Positions 1 through 11,082 of a stretch of DNA of 64,000 nucleotides are shown here, in pieces (positions within the stretch are counted from its first letter, which is position 1; the number at the start of each line of letters is the position of its first letter). A program made the translations under genes and the position numbers. Where the stretch lies: assembly GCA_037179335.1 (NCBI GenBank), contig JAKZHN010000017.1, forward strand, positions 802,999-866,998. The letters are read 5' to 3'. The notes beneath the pieces were generated by a model. It did no database searches, was not told the DNA's origin, and worked only from the letters and a program-made list of their open reading frames with translations. This DNA is from Cyclaneusma minus (Eukaryota > Ascomycota > Leotiomycetes > Marthamycetales > Marthamycetaceae).

Positions 1-1088
1 CTGAGCCTAGAGTATGGCCATGATCACCATCGTGCTCTTTTGGTAGTCCACTCCCATATGTGTCAGAAGATCTCTACTGGATGGCATGAAGGTCCATCGT
101 CGGCGTTGTTTGAAACGTCAGGGAAATTGGCAGGGCGCTCACCGCTTTCTTGCCTCGAGCACACGGCGCCATCATGTCGACAGCCAAGCCATTCAAGGCT
201 TGCGTGTGACTTCCGTGTCATCGCTGAACAAATCAATCCCATTGGAACACCTTCTTGCCTTGGTAGAGTGCAACCCCAAGGTTGTTTGGTGCTTGAGGGC
301 GTCTCCAGCTGCACAAATTCCCGAATGCAACATCTCAGACGTCTTTCCACGTACTAATGCAGCAACCACCCCTACTGTGAAAGCCAACAAGTCATACAGC
401 CCCGCTTGCCCATCTCCCCAGTCGAAGTCTGTATCCATACCAATCGTAGGGGATCTTGACAGACACCCTGGACCAGAAGAACACCAAAAATTCCAACAGA
501 TGTCTGACCATACCGCGACTCATAGGACGTCCAGGGAATCACCGGTTCGGATCCACCATCCTGGACGTCATCTGCGGGGTTCAAAGTCTCTTCAGTCCTC
601 AGATCGTTCCTACAAGATTGATAGGCACGGTTGTACGGTGACCGGATGGCTGCAATGATAGAGTTCCAGTGCATAGGATGATAGGAAATATGACAGACAT
701 CGCTGCTCTGGCTAACCATAGGCCATGTTGCTAATGTTGCGTGGCGCATCAGTCTTTTTCAGAGTCAGGGGTTCCGGCATCTCTCACACTGTGGAGCCTT
801 TCAAGACTCCGCAAATGTGTAAACTGCCGTGAGAGGGGTGCCCACGAAAATAGCAATATCTGAGCTTTTCTCCCAAGACCCCACCAAAGGGTTTTCATTG
901 CCGCCATAGCAAAACAAGCGCACAAAGGAGATAATTCAATCTCGCAACTGATGAGCACCAAGCTGAGCAAGGAAATTCTGTAATAGAACCAAGAAATCAA
1001 GGCGCAATGGCACTGTATGTATCCCCTCATCCGAAATACCAGTGAGGGACATGAGCAGAGGAGCTGACAACCACAAAGTGATCCACAG
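1..1088. other. No confident gene
   Basis: Open frames exist on both strands, but none has a recognisable domain. The first exon or exons of the methyltransferase that follows should lie in the right part of this stretch; I could not fix its start codon. Minus-strand frames around 190-750 have a hydrophobic run and might be remains of a membrane-protein gene, but they do not join into one model. Confidence 0.3.
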
Positions 1089-2362
1089 GATGGCACGGAA
1101 GAGCTGGATACGATTTATCAAGAAACAGTGACATACCATGATCGCGAGTACCAGCAGATTTCGATCGAGAACAGCATCAACTTTGAGCCCATAGACGAAG
1201 TGAGCCTTCGAATATCCACGAGAGCCTCCGATACCCGCTAAAACATAAGCGTAGACCGAGATTGAAAGACTGCAAATTCAGCATATGCTGTTCTCGCAAG
1301 TCTTCGATGGCCGCTTAATTTTTCCTCTGCTGAATCCGCGGAGAGTCCTTGACTGTGGTTTTCGGACAGCTTCGTGGGCCATAGATGTGGCAGAAGAGCA
1401 TCCGCGGTGCGAGGTAGGTGGCTGCAGCTATCACGCCCTCCGAACAATGGGATGACAGTTATGTCACTTCTCGCTCTCGAAGTGCCAATGGTCATCCATT
1501 GATCTTCTCAGTTGATGCTTTCAGTAGGTAGTCGGCGTCGACATAAGCCCGCACATGCAACCTGACGAAATACCACCCAACGTATATCTCCAGGTAAGAC
1601 CGAGGTTTTCGAGGCTTTCATGACAATTGAGGGATGGGGGAGGAGGACTTGCAGTGTTCGTATCTGCTATCGCTTCCACGAATTGAATCCAAACCGGATG
1701 AGGACATGATGTCAAAGAGAGTGCGGATGGAAGCGGATGTGATTCATCAAGCACTGTGGTAGCTTCGGTGTGAGAATTGGTTTGGTGGATCATGGACTTC
1801 AGCTGACGAGTCACTGTGGGCTTAGGTCGACAACTTGAACCAACGGTGGCTATCCCAGTGGAATTCGGACCCCGAGAACTCGTCGTTAACCATACCTAGA
1901 TACACCTTTCCGTCCAACTCTTTTGATCTTGTGAATTCGCAGATGGTTGCATGTTCGGTTGCCCATGACGTGATCTGTTTCGTTGCTCATCACAGCCACA
2001 GGAACGATAAATGCGAACAGGTGGACAACGTATCTCAGGGACATCTTTCGAGTGATCAGACCAGGAGGGTGGTGCCAAATGGTTGAGGTATATTTTCAGA
2101 GCCAATCGCACAACGGTACTCTGGGCGACAGTAAGTGTCCATCGGCATGAGTCTCGTGAGGGTCCCGGTATTGATTCATGCATGTATAGACAGTGCTCTC
2201 CGACAATGGAGTAGTCGATATTTCGAGAGCCTGGAGGGCTTGAAGGACCTGCGGGCTCCGCTTCGACTCGAGGAAAGAATGAGAGCTGCAGGTTTTCGTG
2301 AGATAGAATGCCGGGCCATCAACCTACACACCTGCCCTTGGTCAACAGGTGAGAGCTTCTGA
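1089..2362 (+). CDS. LaeA-like SAM-dependent methyltransferase, 3' end missing
   Basis: Seven exons join in phase: about 1089-1199, 1255-1413, 1528-1593, 1826-1845, 1900-1952, 1996-2130 and 2190-2362. The product reads like a fungal class I methyltransferase of the TAM/LaeA type. It has an N-terminal 'REYQQ' helix, 'ERLQIQHMLF', a motif I region 'RVLDCGFRTASWAIDVAE', 'VVGVDISPHMQPDEIPPN', 'TFPSNSFDLVNSQMVA', 'RVIRPGGWCQMVEVYF' and 'RLEERMRAAGF'. Motif I lacks the usual GTGTG glycines, so SAM binding is doubtful. The family normally runs about 80-100 residues beyond 'HTCPWS'; here a donor-like gtgaga at 2349 is followed by unrelated sequence and a stop at 2362. I infer a gene cut at its 3' end. 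The first exon is not identified and the substrate is unknown. Confidence 0.6.
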
Positions 2363-2706
2363 CCAGATGCCGATCCGAAGGATTTTGCTGATGGAACCTC
2401 ATTCTTCTCTAGATCCTCGGGAGCGCGAGACGGACCTTTGCTGAGGTTGAGCCATCTTCAAGGTGTTCTTGGGTGTTGAGGTAGGATGGGAGAAACCTCG
2501 GTCTCTTCGACCAAAGGTGCGCGGGTTGATGGAGAAAGAGAAAGGGAAGCAGACGTCGAGGAGGAGAATATGTGGTTTTGGTGCGCGCTTAGACAAAAAG
2601 CGCGCTAGTGCGGGAGGTGTGGACGCGCCAAATGGATGCACGTGTTGAGTGTGAACATGCTTGAGCTGCTGTTTTGCACAGGTGCAGTGTAGCTCTTCAA
2701 AGGGCC

Positions 2707-3040
2707 GACGACATGGCCCACCCTCACCATGCCCTCCTCTACGCCGAAGAGGCGTAGGGTTTCTAATCCCTCCTCCCCGCCGACAGCCGTCCCTCTTTGA
2801 ACCCCTACAACCGGCACCCTCAGAGGTCGAAACGACGACCTCGCCCCTCCTCACCATCTCTGCCTACGCCGAAGGGGCGTAGGTCATATCTGATCTCTCC
2901 TCAGCGCTGCAAGCTATCCCTCTCCCTAGCTCTTCCTAACCACTTCGACTGACAGCTTCACAACTCGAGCCGACGACCTTCCGCGCCTTCACAATCGCCT
3001 CCCTACGTCGAAGAGGCGTAGGTCTTTCTATATCTCCCTT
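2707..3040. repeat. Three copies of a 65-70 bp repeat with a central palindrome
   Basis: Three similar segments begin 'gacgac' at about 2707, 2834 and 2970. Each contains an arm-loop-arm word of the form CTACGCC-GAAGA-GGCGTAG (2739-2757, 2864-2882, 3003-3021; the third has one changed base). The bases before and after are also alike: a CT-rich lead with 'tcaccat' and a 'tctttctatatctcc'-like tail. They sit just upstream of the helicase pseudogene start at 3256, so they may be its former promoter region. Confidence 0.7.
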
Positions 3041-3255
3041 CCTCCAGTCTCAATATATACTGATCACCGCAACTTCACAACTCTTCCACATTGTGCCGCA
3101 GGGACCTAACACTCTGCCACCTATCACCAACTATCCTCGATCTGGGGTTCTACTTTAGCTTCATTACACCTCACCGTACATACAGTTAACGTAAGTGGTT
3201 ACACTGAGTATATGAACACATCTAAGCATTCCCACTGATTGACCTTTGATCGCAG

Positions 3256-4838
3256 ATGACACGAGCAAAGAGGATTCGCTCCCCCGACCAAGATCATGAA
3301 AGCAAAAGCCTCGAGGCTGGTCACCCGTCGAAACGGGTTAAGGGCTCCGATGAAGAAGACTTTGCATCAGGCGGATTGATGACATCCCTCGAGTTAAACG
3401 AGCTTGTAAGCCATTCATACGACTCCAATCCAAAACTATGAATTAATAACGTCTTTAGGTGAACAAATTGATGAAAGAAAGCCGCGTTCCTGCTGGCAGC
3501 ACCCTCATCACGTCCCCAGCAAAGTCGCTGGGTGGCCTTCTTGCCCAGTACGCCAAACCGTCTACAACGAAATGCGCGACATCTTTGCGGAAGGCTCTTA
3601 CACTTTCTTCCTTCTCGCACTTCGCATCTTCATACAGAAACTGGAGGGCATGGGAACATGTTCTCGACGTACATCGCGCCGTCTTCGGCGCCCGTATTGC
3701 TGGACAAGTTCGGCAACCCCACGTATGTCAAATTACTCACTCCCGCTTACAGCTGTCCACTTACTAATATTTTTGCAGAGCTCGCATGGATCTCAATGCT
3801 TTTCAAGCCAAGGCAAGAGAGGTAGACGCATTGACAGAGTCAAGAGAAATTGACCCCCGCACGAAGCGTCCGAAGCCGACCTCATCCAATCCGAAAACGT
3901 CCTATTCGAATTGGGCAAACTACATGACGAGCACCGCGTACAGCGCGATATTGGACGTCACGTAGAAGATGACCGCCTGGGAGGAGCTGGGGATGAAGCC
4001 CATGCCGGCGTTGTTTGTCAAGACGCCGGATCCGGAAGATGTGGCATTTGACCTGCTACCAAACATCGAAGTCGCACTATCCAATGACTTTCGGGTAGGC
4101 ACTACGTTGCGGTTGGCTTTCGAGCCCGAAGATTTGGGTGCTGAGAAAGCACACAACTTGAACGAGGATACCCAGACTCGGGGTACTGTGTGGACCATGG
4201 TAATGGTCAATTCCTCGCTTGTGAAGACGCCCCACAAGTATCTCGGCTTGGCACGGCGGTTTGAAGGCATCACAACCGAGTTAGTAGCGGCCGACGACGG
4301 TCACTACACAGACAAACGTTCTCTCGTCAAGGACATTCGCGACGTTGGGACTGTCTTTCCCCAGGATGCAACGACTGCGATTCCGAGGATGGATGTTTAC
4401 ATCCGCCACACTGAAGGCCTCAAGCCGCTGCAGCGCCGACTTCTCGCGCTCAACTCGCTATCATGGACGACCCAGAAACCCTGGGATCAGCCGATTCGCG
4501 CCGGCAAGGAGCCGGCCACCCTTGAGGCCAATGAAGTGGCCAGGCAAGACCATGCCGCACACGCTGTCGATGGTGGAGTCCCCGAACTCCACAAATTCAC
4601 TACCTCAAGGCAACCGCTTCTATTCGGGCCGTCCTCCTCAACAAGAACTCTTACACCGACGACACATACAACTTCTTGCGCAACACAAACGGGCAGCTGG
4701 ACAGGCTGGCAGCGCGTCTCACAAGGCGCCAGCACGAGCTGGTGACCTCTCATTTCTCCAGCGTCTCTCCCGGTATCGCTCTTCTGCTAGGCCTCCCGGG
4801 TACCGGAAAGTCTGTAGTCCTCGGCTACGTGACCTGCA
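3256..4838 (+). pseudogene. SF1 helicase-family copy A, broken
   Basis: It starts with an ATG and a nuclear-localisation-like basic stretch ('PSKRVKGSDEED'). After a short intron the readable protein hops between frames, for example 'VYNEMRDIFAEGSYTFFLL' and 'NMFSTYIAPSSAPVLLD', so at least two shifts lie between 3500 and 3700. Copy B aligns with it from about 3910: 'SAILDVT*KMTAWEELGM' here against 'AQILDVAWRFPQWEKLSL' in copy B. A TAG at 3964-3966 thus stands where copy B has TGG. The frame from 3969 carries the N-terminal domain ('YLGLARRFEG'). Near 4550 it shifts again into 'LTRRQHELV' and the P-loop 'GLPGTGKS' (about 4790), and then the helicase core is missing. Copy B follows at once. 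I read this as a dead tandem duplicate; a fused or multi-intron gene is less likely. Confidence 0.65.
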
Positions 4839-7256
4839 GGCGTCCAGGACACCTTCGACACATGGGGCGACTATGTCCTCGTTAACCTGTGGGCCCAGAT
4901 CCTTGATGTTGCCTGGAGATTCCCCCAGTGGGAGAAGCTGTCGCTCACCCCGGTCAATGCGGTGTTCATTCGAGCCAATCCATGGAATGAAGACGTCTAC
5001 TACATGTCCATTCGCGTTCCCGAGGACTTGATTTCACACCTGAGCTCGTCTTTTGAACTTGGACGGACCATCCAGGTTGCTTTCCGCCCAGAAGCGGCTT
5101 CGCGCCGCCCCAGACAAAGCGATGCCAATATTTCTGGGATGCGAAGATGGCCGGCACAGTTTGTTCATCGGGACACCGTCCGCCACAACGGCCAGTTCCT
5201 TCTCCATGTCCGCCGATGGACAGGCTGGGTCGAGAATTCTGTCGAGGATCCTCAAGGGGGTGGAAAGACCACCTCCTTTACCACCGATCCTCACCAAATC
5301 ATATCCGTGAGTCCCATGAACGCCCTCGACGCTGATTGGCCCGATGAAGAGGAGGTCTTCCTCGTCGGCCACGAGAATACTATCCCTCTCGAACGCAGAT
5401 TCAACGCTATGAATCGCCTGACAGTCAACCCCGCCTCCTTGTGGGAGCAGTCCGGCACTTCGGGCACACTCGTCAGAGGTCCTCGCCACGCGGTATCTAC
5501 ACGAGCGACCGAACCACCCCAGATTGTGGCCAAGCTACAGTCCGGCTACATTGCAAAGAACGCGCGCCAGCGCACCGCATTGTGCGCGAAGATCGCTGGC
5601 ACAGATGAGTCGTTCAATTTTCTCCCTGGTGACGGTCCCGACTCTCTGAAGCCCCGCCAGCGCGAGCTTGTCTATGCGACGCTGACCAAGGCTCCCGCTC
5701 ACATTGGCATCCTGATCGGGCCTGCAGGCACTGGAAAGACGACATGTGCTGCACATGTCGTCCTGACGGAAGCCGAAGCTGGCTTGCGACCGCTGTGCGC
5801 GGCCCCCTCCAACGAAGCGGTTGATCGTTTCCGCGAGCGCACCGCCGAAATCATGGCGCAATGCTATCCCGAGGAGTCCGACCGTTTTGTCATCCCCCGT
5901 GTTTACAGCGCAAGTGAGGAGGTCGCAGCTCTCGCAGAGTTCGATATCGAGCATCTGCTGGACTTCGAACAAGCCCCCATCATCCCAGGCCACCCTTCCT
6001 CCACTTGGAAGGCAAGTGGTTCGTTAGCGGAATATGCTCTGAAGGTCGCGGATCTGATTCCGACCACCAACGCCGAGCTCCTCGCATTGAGGCCCACTCA
6101 TTATCGTTTCGTCTCGATGTTGGGGACGCCTCAACGCCACCGAACCCCGAGCCAACGTTTGGAGATGTTCACGCTGATCGAAGATCTGTTCGGAGCGATC
6201 TGCCACGCGGCCGACGCGCTGTACACCACATGTTCTTCCGCGATGGAGGAATTTCTTCTCGACTTTAAGGCCGGCGTAACGATTGTGGACGAAGCAGGTG
6301 CCATATCGGATGGCGATCTCGCCATCGCCTGGCGTCAGAATACTCCTCTCCTTGTTGGAAACCTTCAACAACTTCAGCCCGTTGTTTTGTCATCCCATGA
6401 GAAGTCCCATGGGATTCCCGTCAACCCACTATGCGGCCAACTATCGCGACCTTTCATGGGTCGTCTGATGGAGCGCAACCATCCCTTTGTCCTTTTGGAC
6501 GAACAGTGGCGCATGCCTCACGGCATGAATATCGCAGTGAATGCCGTGGGATACCAGAAGATGACCATTTCCCATCCCCCACCACACATGTTGTCCATCC
6601 TGGACTTCCCCGACACCCTCGCCTTTGAGGAGGCGATGGTGCAATACGGCATCCCGGCGTCGGACCCCGGCTTTGTGTACCCAGTCGTTTTCGACGTGTA
6701 CGGGACCCACGAATCCGCCCCGGAAACGTCTACCTCGCGCCAAAACCTCATGATTGCGCAGGTTACCCTTTCCAGAATGCGTTGGAATGTCCGTAATGTG
6801 CGTAACTGCCAGTGGGACAACATCGTGTTATTAGTTCCATATTCAGCCCAAGTCGATTTGTATCACACGATCGCCGCCCAACAGCCTTTGGGTAATGGTC
6901 AAGTTGTCACCCGCAATATCTCGACAATTGACTCCTACCAGGGCCGCGAGGGCGACCATATCTTCCTTGACCTGACTGTCTCCCAAGACAAAGGTCTTGG
7001 TTTCCTAGCAGATATCCCCCGACTCACAGTTGCCTTGGGTCGCTGTCGTGTCTCTTTGACGATTATCATGGACACCAAAGCGTACGAGTATCTGAACGCC
7101 AAGTATCCCGCTCGCGAAGGTATCGACCGTCTCATTTCGGCTATGGGAGCCACCCGTCGCGTTGTTCCTGTCCGTTACGACCCCCATGACCCCATCCTCA
7201 GGCGCTACTTGCCTGGCCAATTGGGAGCTTTCAACGCCAAATGGGGCTACCAGTGA
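4839..7256 (+). CDS. SF1 (Upf1/DNA2-like) helicase, copy B
   Basis: One long exon. The frame is open from 4833; the first ATG is at 5004 (750 aa from there), but homology to copy A starts upstream at about 4840, so the true start is unresolved and may once have been in copy A's first exons. N-terminal about 230 residues: a family-specific domain with 'FLLHVRRWTGW'. Helicase core: Q-like 'LKPRQRELV', Walker A 'GPAGTGKT' (about residue 239 from 5004), Ia 'AAPSNEAVDRF', Walker B 'VDEAGA' (about 429), III 'VGNLQQLQPVV', IV 'LDEQWRMP', V 'TIDSYQGREGDHIF', VI 'VALGRCRVSL'. All SF1B signature positions are present, so ATP-driven nucleic-acid unwinding is likely. Motif III has N where many relatives have D. 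The biological role is unknown; it lies in a tandem array of broken relatives. Confidence 0.8.
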   Translation, partial: GVQDTFDTWGDYVLVNLWAQILDVAWRFPQWEKLSLTPVNAVFIRANPWNEDVYYMSIRVPEDLISHLSSSFELGRTIQVAFRPEAASRRPRQSDANISGMRRWPAQFVHRDTVRHNGQFLLHVRRWTGWVENSVEDPQGGGKTTSFTTDPHQIISVSPMNALDADWPDEEEVFLVGHENTIPLERRFNAMNRLTVNPASLWEQSGTSGTLVRGPRHAVSTRATEPPQIVAKLQSGYIAKNARQRTALCAKIAGTDESFNFLPGDGPDSLKPRQRELVYATLTKAPAHIGILIGPAGTGKTTCAAHVVLTEAEAGLRPLCAAPSNEAVDRFRERTAEIMAQCYPEESDRFVIPRVYSASEEVAALAEFDIEHLLDFEQAPIIPGHPSSTWKASGSLAEYALKVADLIPTTNAELLALRPTHYRFVSMLGTPQRHRTPSQRLEMFTLIEDLFGAICHAADALYTTCSSAMEEFLLDFKAGVTIVDEAGAISDGDLAIAWRQNTPLLVGNLQQLQPVVLSSHEKSHGIPVNPLCGQLSRPFMGRLMERNHPFVLLDEQWRMPHGMNIAVNAVGYQKMTISHPPPHMLSILDFPDTLAFEEAMVQYGIPASDPGFVYPVVFDVYGTHESAPETSTSRQNLMIAQVTLSRMRWNVRNVRNCQWDNIVLLVPYSAQVDLYHTIAAQQPLGNGQVVTRNISTIDSYQGREGDHIFLDLTVSQDKGLGFLADIPRLTVALGRCRVSLTIIMDTKAYEYLNAKYPAREGIDRLISAMGATRRVVPVRYDPHDPILRRYLPGQLGAFNAKWGYQ

Positions 7257-7432
7257 AGTCCCTCTCTGTCTTCAATGCGTAGAAGCTTATGAGATGGCTA
7301 GCACCGCTGGAGAATGAAGAGTGTGGAAAGTGCAGGGAGCGTAGCTAGTAATCAACGGAATCGTAGGAATCAATAAGTTTCCTGCTGAACTGACTTCTTG
7401 CCTCTCGTGTGACCCATATTAGTTGACTTGAA

Positions 7433-7780
7433 TTGGCGTTTGTGAAAGACTTGGGTGCGACGAGAAACGCCGTCGAAGTGATTTTAGTTCTTCTCAGGCA
7501 GGATCTCCCCGCCTCACCCCGTGCCGTTTCTCAACGGTCAATTAAAAGCCACGAGAAAGGCCCGCCCCCACTTCTCTCCGGTGCCCCCGAACCAAATGAT
7601 TACAAGGACCGACCAGTCCTGTGGGTGGGAACCGCGCCATGGCCGGTTGTCTTTGTCAACAACTCGGCGGTGGATCAGCCGCACAATTATCTCTTGAACG
7701 TCAGACGTTTTGAGGGATACAAGGAAATTCAGGAGGAGCGACCACATGGTAGTCGACCCGTTCGGGTCCAGTGGGAAACA
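7433..7780 (+). pseudogene. Helicase-family copy C, N-terminal domain fragment
   Basis: The frame reads 'NYLLNVRRFEGYKEIQ' preceded by 'PVVFVNNSAVDQPH', which matches the N-terminal domain of copy A ('KYLGLARRFEG') and copy B ('QFLLHVRRWTGW'). There is no helicase core after it. The frame runs straight into the minisatellite at about 7785, so this third unit was probably cut or overwritten there. Confidence 0.55.
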
Positions 7781-7784
7781 GACC

Positions 7785-8062
7785 AGAAACCGGGAGAAAT
7801 CCAACCTGAAAAGGTCCAACCTATTGGGAAAGATCCTGGTGACCGGGGAAGGTCCAAGTAATTGGAAATATCCGAATGATGACGATAAACCCGAGTAATT
7901 GAGAGAAATCCAAATAACTCGGAGAAACGGTAGTAACTGGGAAAACTTCAAGTGATTGGGAAAACTCCAAAGAACTAAGAGAAATCCTAGTAATTTGGAA
8001 TTGGGAGAGGTTCAAGCGATTGGGAGAAATCCAGGTGATCGGGGGAACTAAAGTAATCAGAG
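7785..8062. repeat. Degenerate 18-20 bp minisatellite (locus 1)
   Basis: About a dozen imperfect units built on the pattern gattgggagaaatccaagta follow each other, for example 'attgggaaaactccaaag' and 'attgggagaaatccaggtg'. Similar units occur at 21630, 35700 and 42640-43135 in this window. Confidence 0.75.
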
Positions 8063-9356
8063 AGCATGCAAAAAACACAAAGTACAAACTCAAGGAGTCG
8101 ATTATGAACGACGAGACTATCTAACTTTGATAGCCATCAACCAGAACTAGTCTAAGTAGGAGATATTCCATGAGCATGGGATTAGGAAACCCGAGACAAA
8201 AAGAACAGTATAAGGCCAGGAATTTCTTCATTACTAAAATGAGGCTTGAAACAGACGATCTCTCCTCGACATCCTCGTCTAGATCCGGGATAGGACTTCC
8301 GTTACCGGCAACACCGCACCTCTTTGCATATGTACTGAATATGGGGAGGACAGATCCGATTAGCCGGGCGCACGGCATGAGTCTGGCGATGGAAAGATTC
8401 CGAGATCGTCTTTAGAACTTTTGGGAGTGGAAGCACAACAGCACGCTGGATACGAGATAACAAATTGTGGCAAGCAGTTGCTGAAGTGCTGGGATTGGGA
8501 TTTGAGAATCATCCAAGCTTCTAGCCAAGTAAGCCCCAAAATTAATGTCTCAAATCTTGCCTGAAGATTTCAATGTTGGCTCGACATTGATGGAGTCCGT
8601 TGAATATAGTTCGAGTGTGACTCTGCGGCGGTGACAGGAGGTCTGCTGAGCTCGAAGAGATTGTGGTCCGTGGATGGATGCATGCGGCCGTTGCTGCATC
8701 AGCCCAGTCCGGCGGCTGGAAAACGAAGCGCTCATGCCAGACTGATAAGGAGGTAGGATGGCTCGGATGAGGGATGAGGGAATATGGTTGTGACCGTTTC
8801 CCGCGAAAGCAGGAAGGACATTTCGAAATTTCGAGGGGTTGCGGTCACAAGATGTCGAGATTCAGTGTCGGTGAGCGGGAGACTTGCATTCGGACTCCAG
8901 ACTGTTCCGCGAGATCGGAAGCTGCACAGCGCACGGACCACCGAAATTCATACGTGTGCCAAGCCAATCAGAAGGCGCGCGCCAAAACCACTTTCGACGA
9001 ATTTCGAGAGCAGCGGCCGCCAAAAGCCGTCAAGATCTTCGCGACTCACATGCAGACTGCCTCTTCTCACGCCGGAACCTAGCCCTTCTCCACCTTTGAC
9101 TTCCTATAATATCCTGCCGCCCCCCTTCCGACTGTGTCTGCCCCATCCCAATTCCTGCCCCTCCATTTGACTCACTACAGAGCCAGAGCCAGCACAGCCT
9201 CCGATTCGACTAAGACTACTTTCCCACCCTGACCGCTCTCGTTCTCTCCCGGACACACTTTCATCTGAGTGAATTGAACACCACACCATCTGCCACATCC
9301 TCAGTCTGAACCCAAGTGTGTCCGAAGTCGTAAGAATCATATCAGGCCTAAAAGCA
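8063..9356. other. Intergenic, no gene recognised
   Basis: Short open frames only, with no domain or splice model I can support. The last 250 bases are rich in CT runs and form the likely promoter and leader of the transporter starting at 9357. Confidence 0.4.
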
Positions 9357-11082
9357 ATGATCCTAACAAGCCAGAGATCTCCTCGAGACCCCGACAAGTT
9401 TCCCACCCTCCAGCTCTTTCTGCTCGGTAAGTCTGCCATCCTTCAAAGCCCGAGTCAAGATCTGCAGACATGTGGAGCTGACTCGTTTCCTAACAGCAAT
9501 CGTTCGCCTTGCCGAACCCATCGCACTCACCTCCATCTTCCCCTATGCCTGGCCACTGGCCAAGAAATTCCAAGTCGGTGACGAAAAAGATGCCTCCTTC
9601 TACGCCGGTCTCCTCATCTCAGCGTTCGCTCTGGCCGAGTCCTTGACAGGCATGTATTGGGGCAGTCTGTCGGATAGAATTGGGCGGAAGCCGGTTCTGC
9701 TGGTTGGCTGTGCTGGTACTATGCTGTCAATGATTATGGTCGGATTTGCTTCCAATATCTGGATGGCTCTGGCCGGGCGAGCGCTGGGAGGATTCCTCAA
9801 TGGCAACATTGGCGTCATCCAGACCATGGTTGGCGAATTGGTCACGAAGCCTGAACATGAGCGTAAGTCGATCAACAATGCTCGATCTGCCATTCATTGT
9901 GCTGAATTCCGGACTACAGCTCTCGCATACTCGGTGATGCCATTCGTATGGTCAATCGGTACAATCATCGGCCCAGCCGTTGGTGGCACATTCGCCGACC
10001 CCTCCACCTCATTCCCCGATATATTCCACAAGGACGGTATCTTTGGTACTTTTCCTTATCTCCTACCCAATCTCATCTGCGCAGCCCTGCTGTTCATCAG
10101 CATCGTGGCCGGCTACCTTCTGATCGAAGAAACCCACCCGGACATGCAACCCCGTGTCTCCCTCCCCGACGACACCTACGTGTCCGAAGAAACCCCCCTG
10201 ATCGCCACAGCAGACGCGATGAAACATCCCGCTGTCGATCTTCGAGGCAACGCCTACGGCACCCTCTCCTCTCCCTCCGAATCCCCCTCCCATCACCTCA
10301 AAAAGTCTTTCTCATCCCCTCCTCCAAAGATCTTCACTAAACGCGTCATTGCTCTCATTGTCGCTTTGGGAATTTTCACATACCATTCTATGACTTACGA
10401 TCATCTCCTCCCCATCTTCCTCGAAGACGAACGCGGCGGCGCTCCGTCCGAAGAATCTCTCTCCTCTTTCCTTGCCACCGCCGCATCCAACATTTCCGCT
10501 TCTGGCGGCGGCCTCGGCCTTTCTCTGAGAACTGTTGGCATGATCATGTCCGTGAATGGCGTAATAGCCCTCTTCGTACAAGCCTTCATCTTCCCCTTCT
10601 GCGCCGAGAAGCTTGGTGTCTATCGGCTGTTCATTCTTGTGAGCTTGTTGCATCCTGTTGCCTACTTCATCATGCCCTACCTCGTATACTTGCCTGAAAA
10701 CTTGCTGTTTGCTGGTATTTACACGGCCTTGACGATTCGGAATGTGTTGAGTATTTTGGCGTATCCGGTGTTGTTGATCTTGATTAAGGAGGCTACACCG
10801 TCAAGTTCGGTGCTTGGGAAGGTTAATGGGCTGGCTGCTAGTGCAGGTGCGGCTTGTAGGACTGTGGCACCACCGGTGGCCGGGTATCTGTACACCGTGG
10901 GAAGCCGAATGGATTTCACGGGGTTGGCCTGGTATGGCAGTGGTTTGGTGGCTATTGTGGGTGCGGTGCAGTGTTTTATGGTGACGAGGGAGAATAAGCA
11001 GAAGGACGAGGAGTGGGCGAGAGATGTCAAGCGGGATATGGAGGTCGTGGTTGTGGAGATGCTGAAGGATGATGAGGAGTAA
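9357..11082 (+). CDS. MFS transporter, DHA1 family
   Basis: Exons 9357-9426, 9497-9862 and 9920-11082 join in phase to 532 aa; the introns (70 and 57 bp) have good GT-AG ends. The protein begins 'MILTSQRSPRDPDKFP' and enters the first membrane helix at 'AIVRLAEPIALTSIFPYAW'. The MFS signature between helices 2 and 3 is 'GSLSDRIGRKPVLL', and motif C-like 'PFVWSIGTIIGPAVGG' lies in helix 5. A hydrophilic middle loop of about 100 residues with 'EETPLIA' separates the two six-helix halves. Overall it resembles fungal drug/H+ antiporter-1 proteins of the yeast YCR023C type. It should sit in the plasma or vacuolar membrane. The substrate cannot be told from sequence, and no biosynthetic neighbour points to one. 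Confidence 0.88.

Noticed and set aside
86..658. 190-codon plus-strand frame
   Set aside because: No domain, odd composition (many Arg/Ser/His), overlaps other frames of equal quality.
749..1139. Hydrophobic minus-strand frames resembling a membrane protein
   Set aside because: They overlap the opposite-strand methyltransferase exon, which has much stronger family evidence.
4345..5031. 228-codon plus frame overlapping both helicase copies
   Set aside because: It is an out-of-frame shadow; the family resemblance is in the other frames.
7785..8062. Regular spaced repeats considered as CRISPR
   Set aside because: Units are adjacent without unique spacers, highly diverged, and the genome is eukaryotic.
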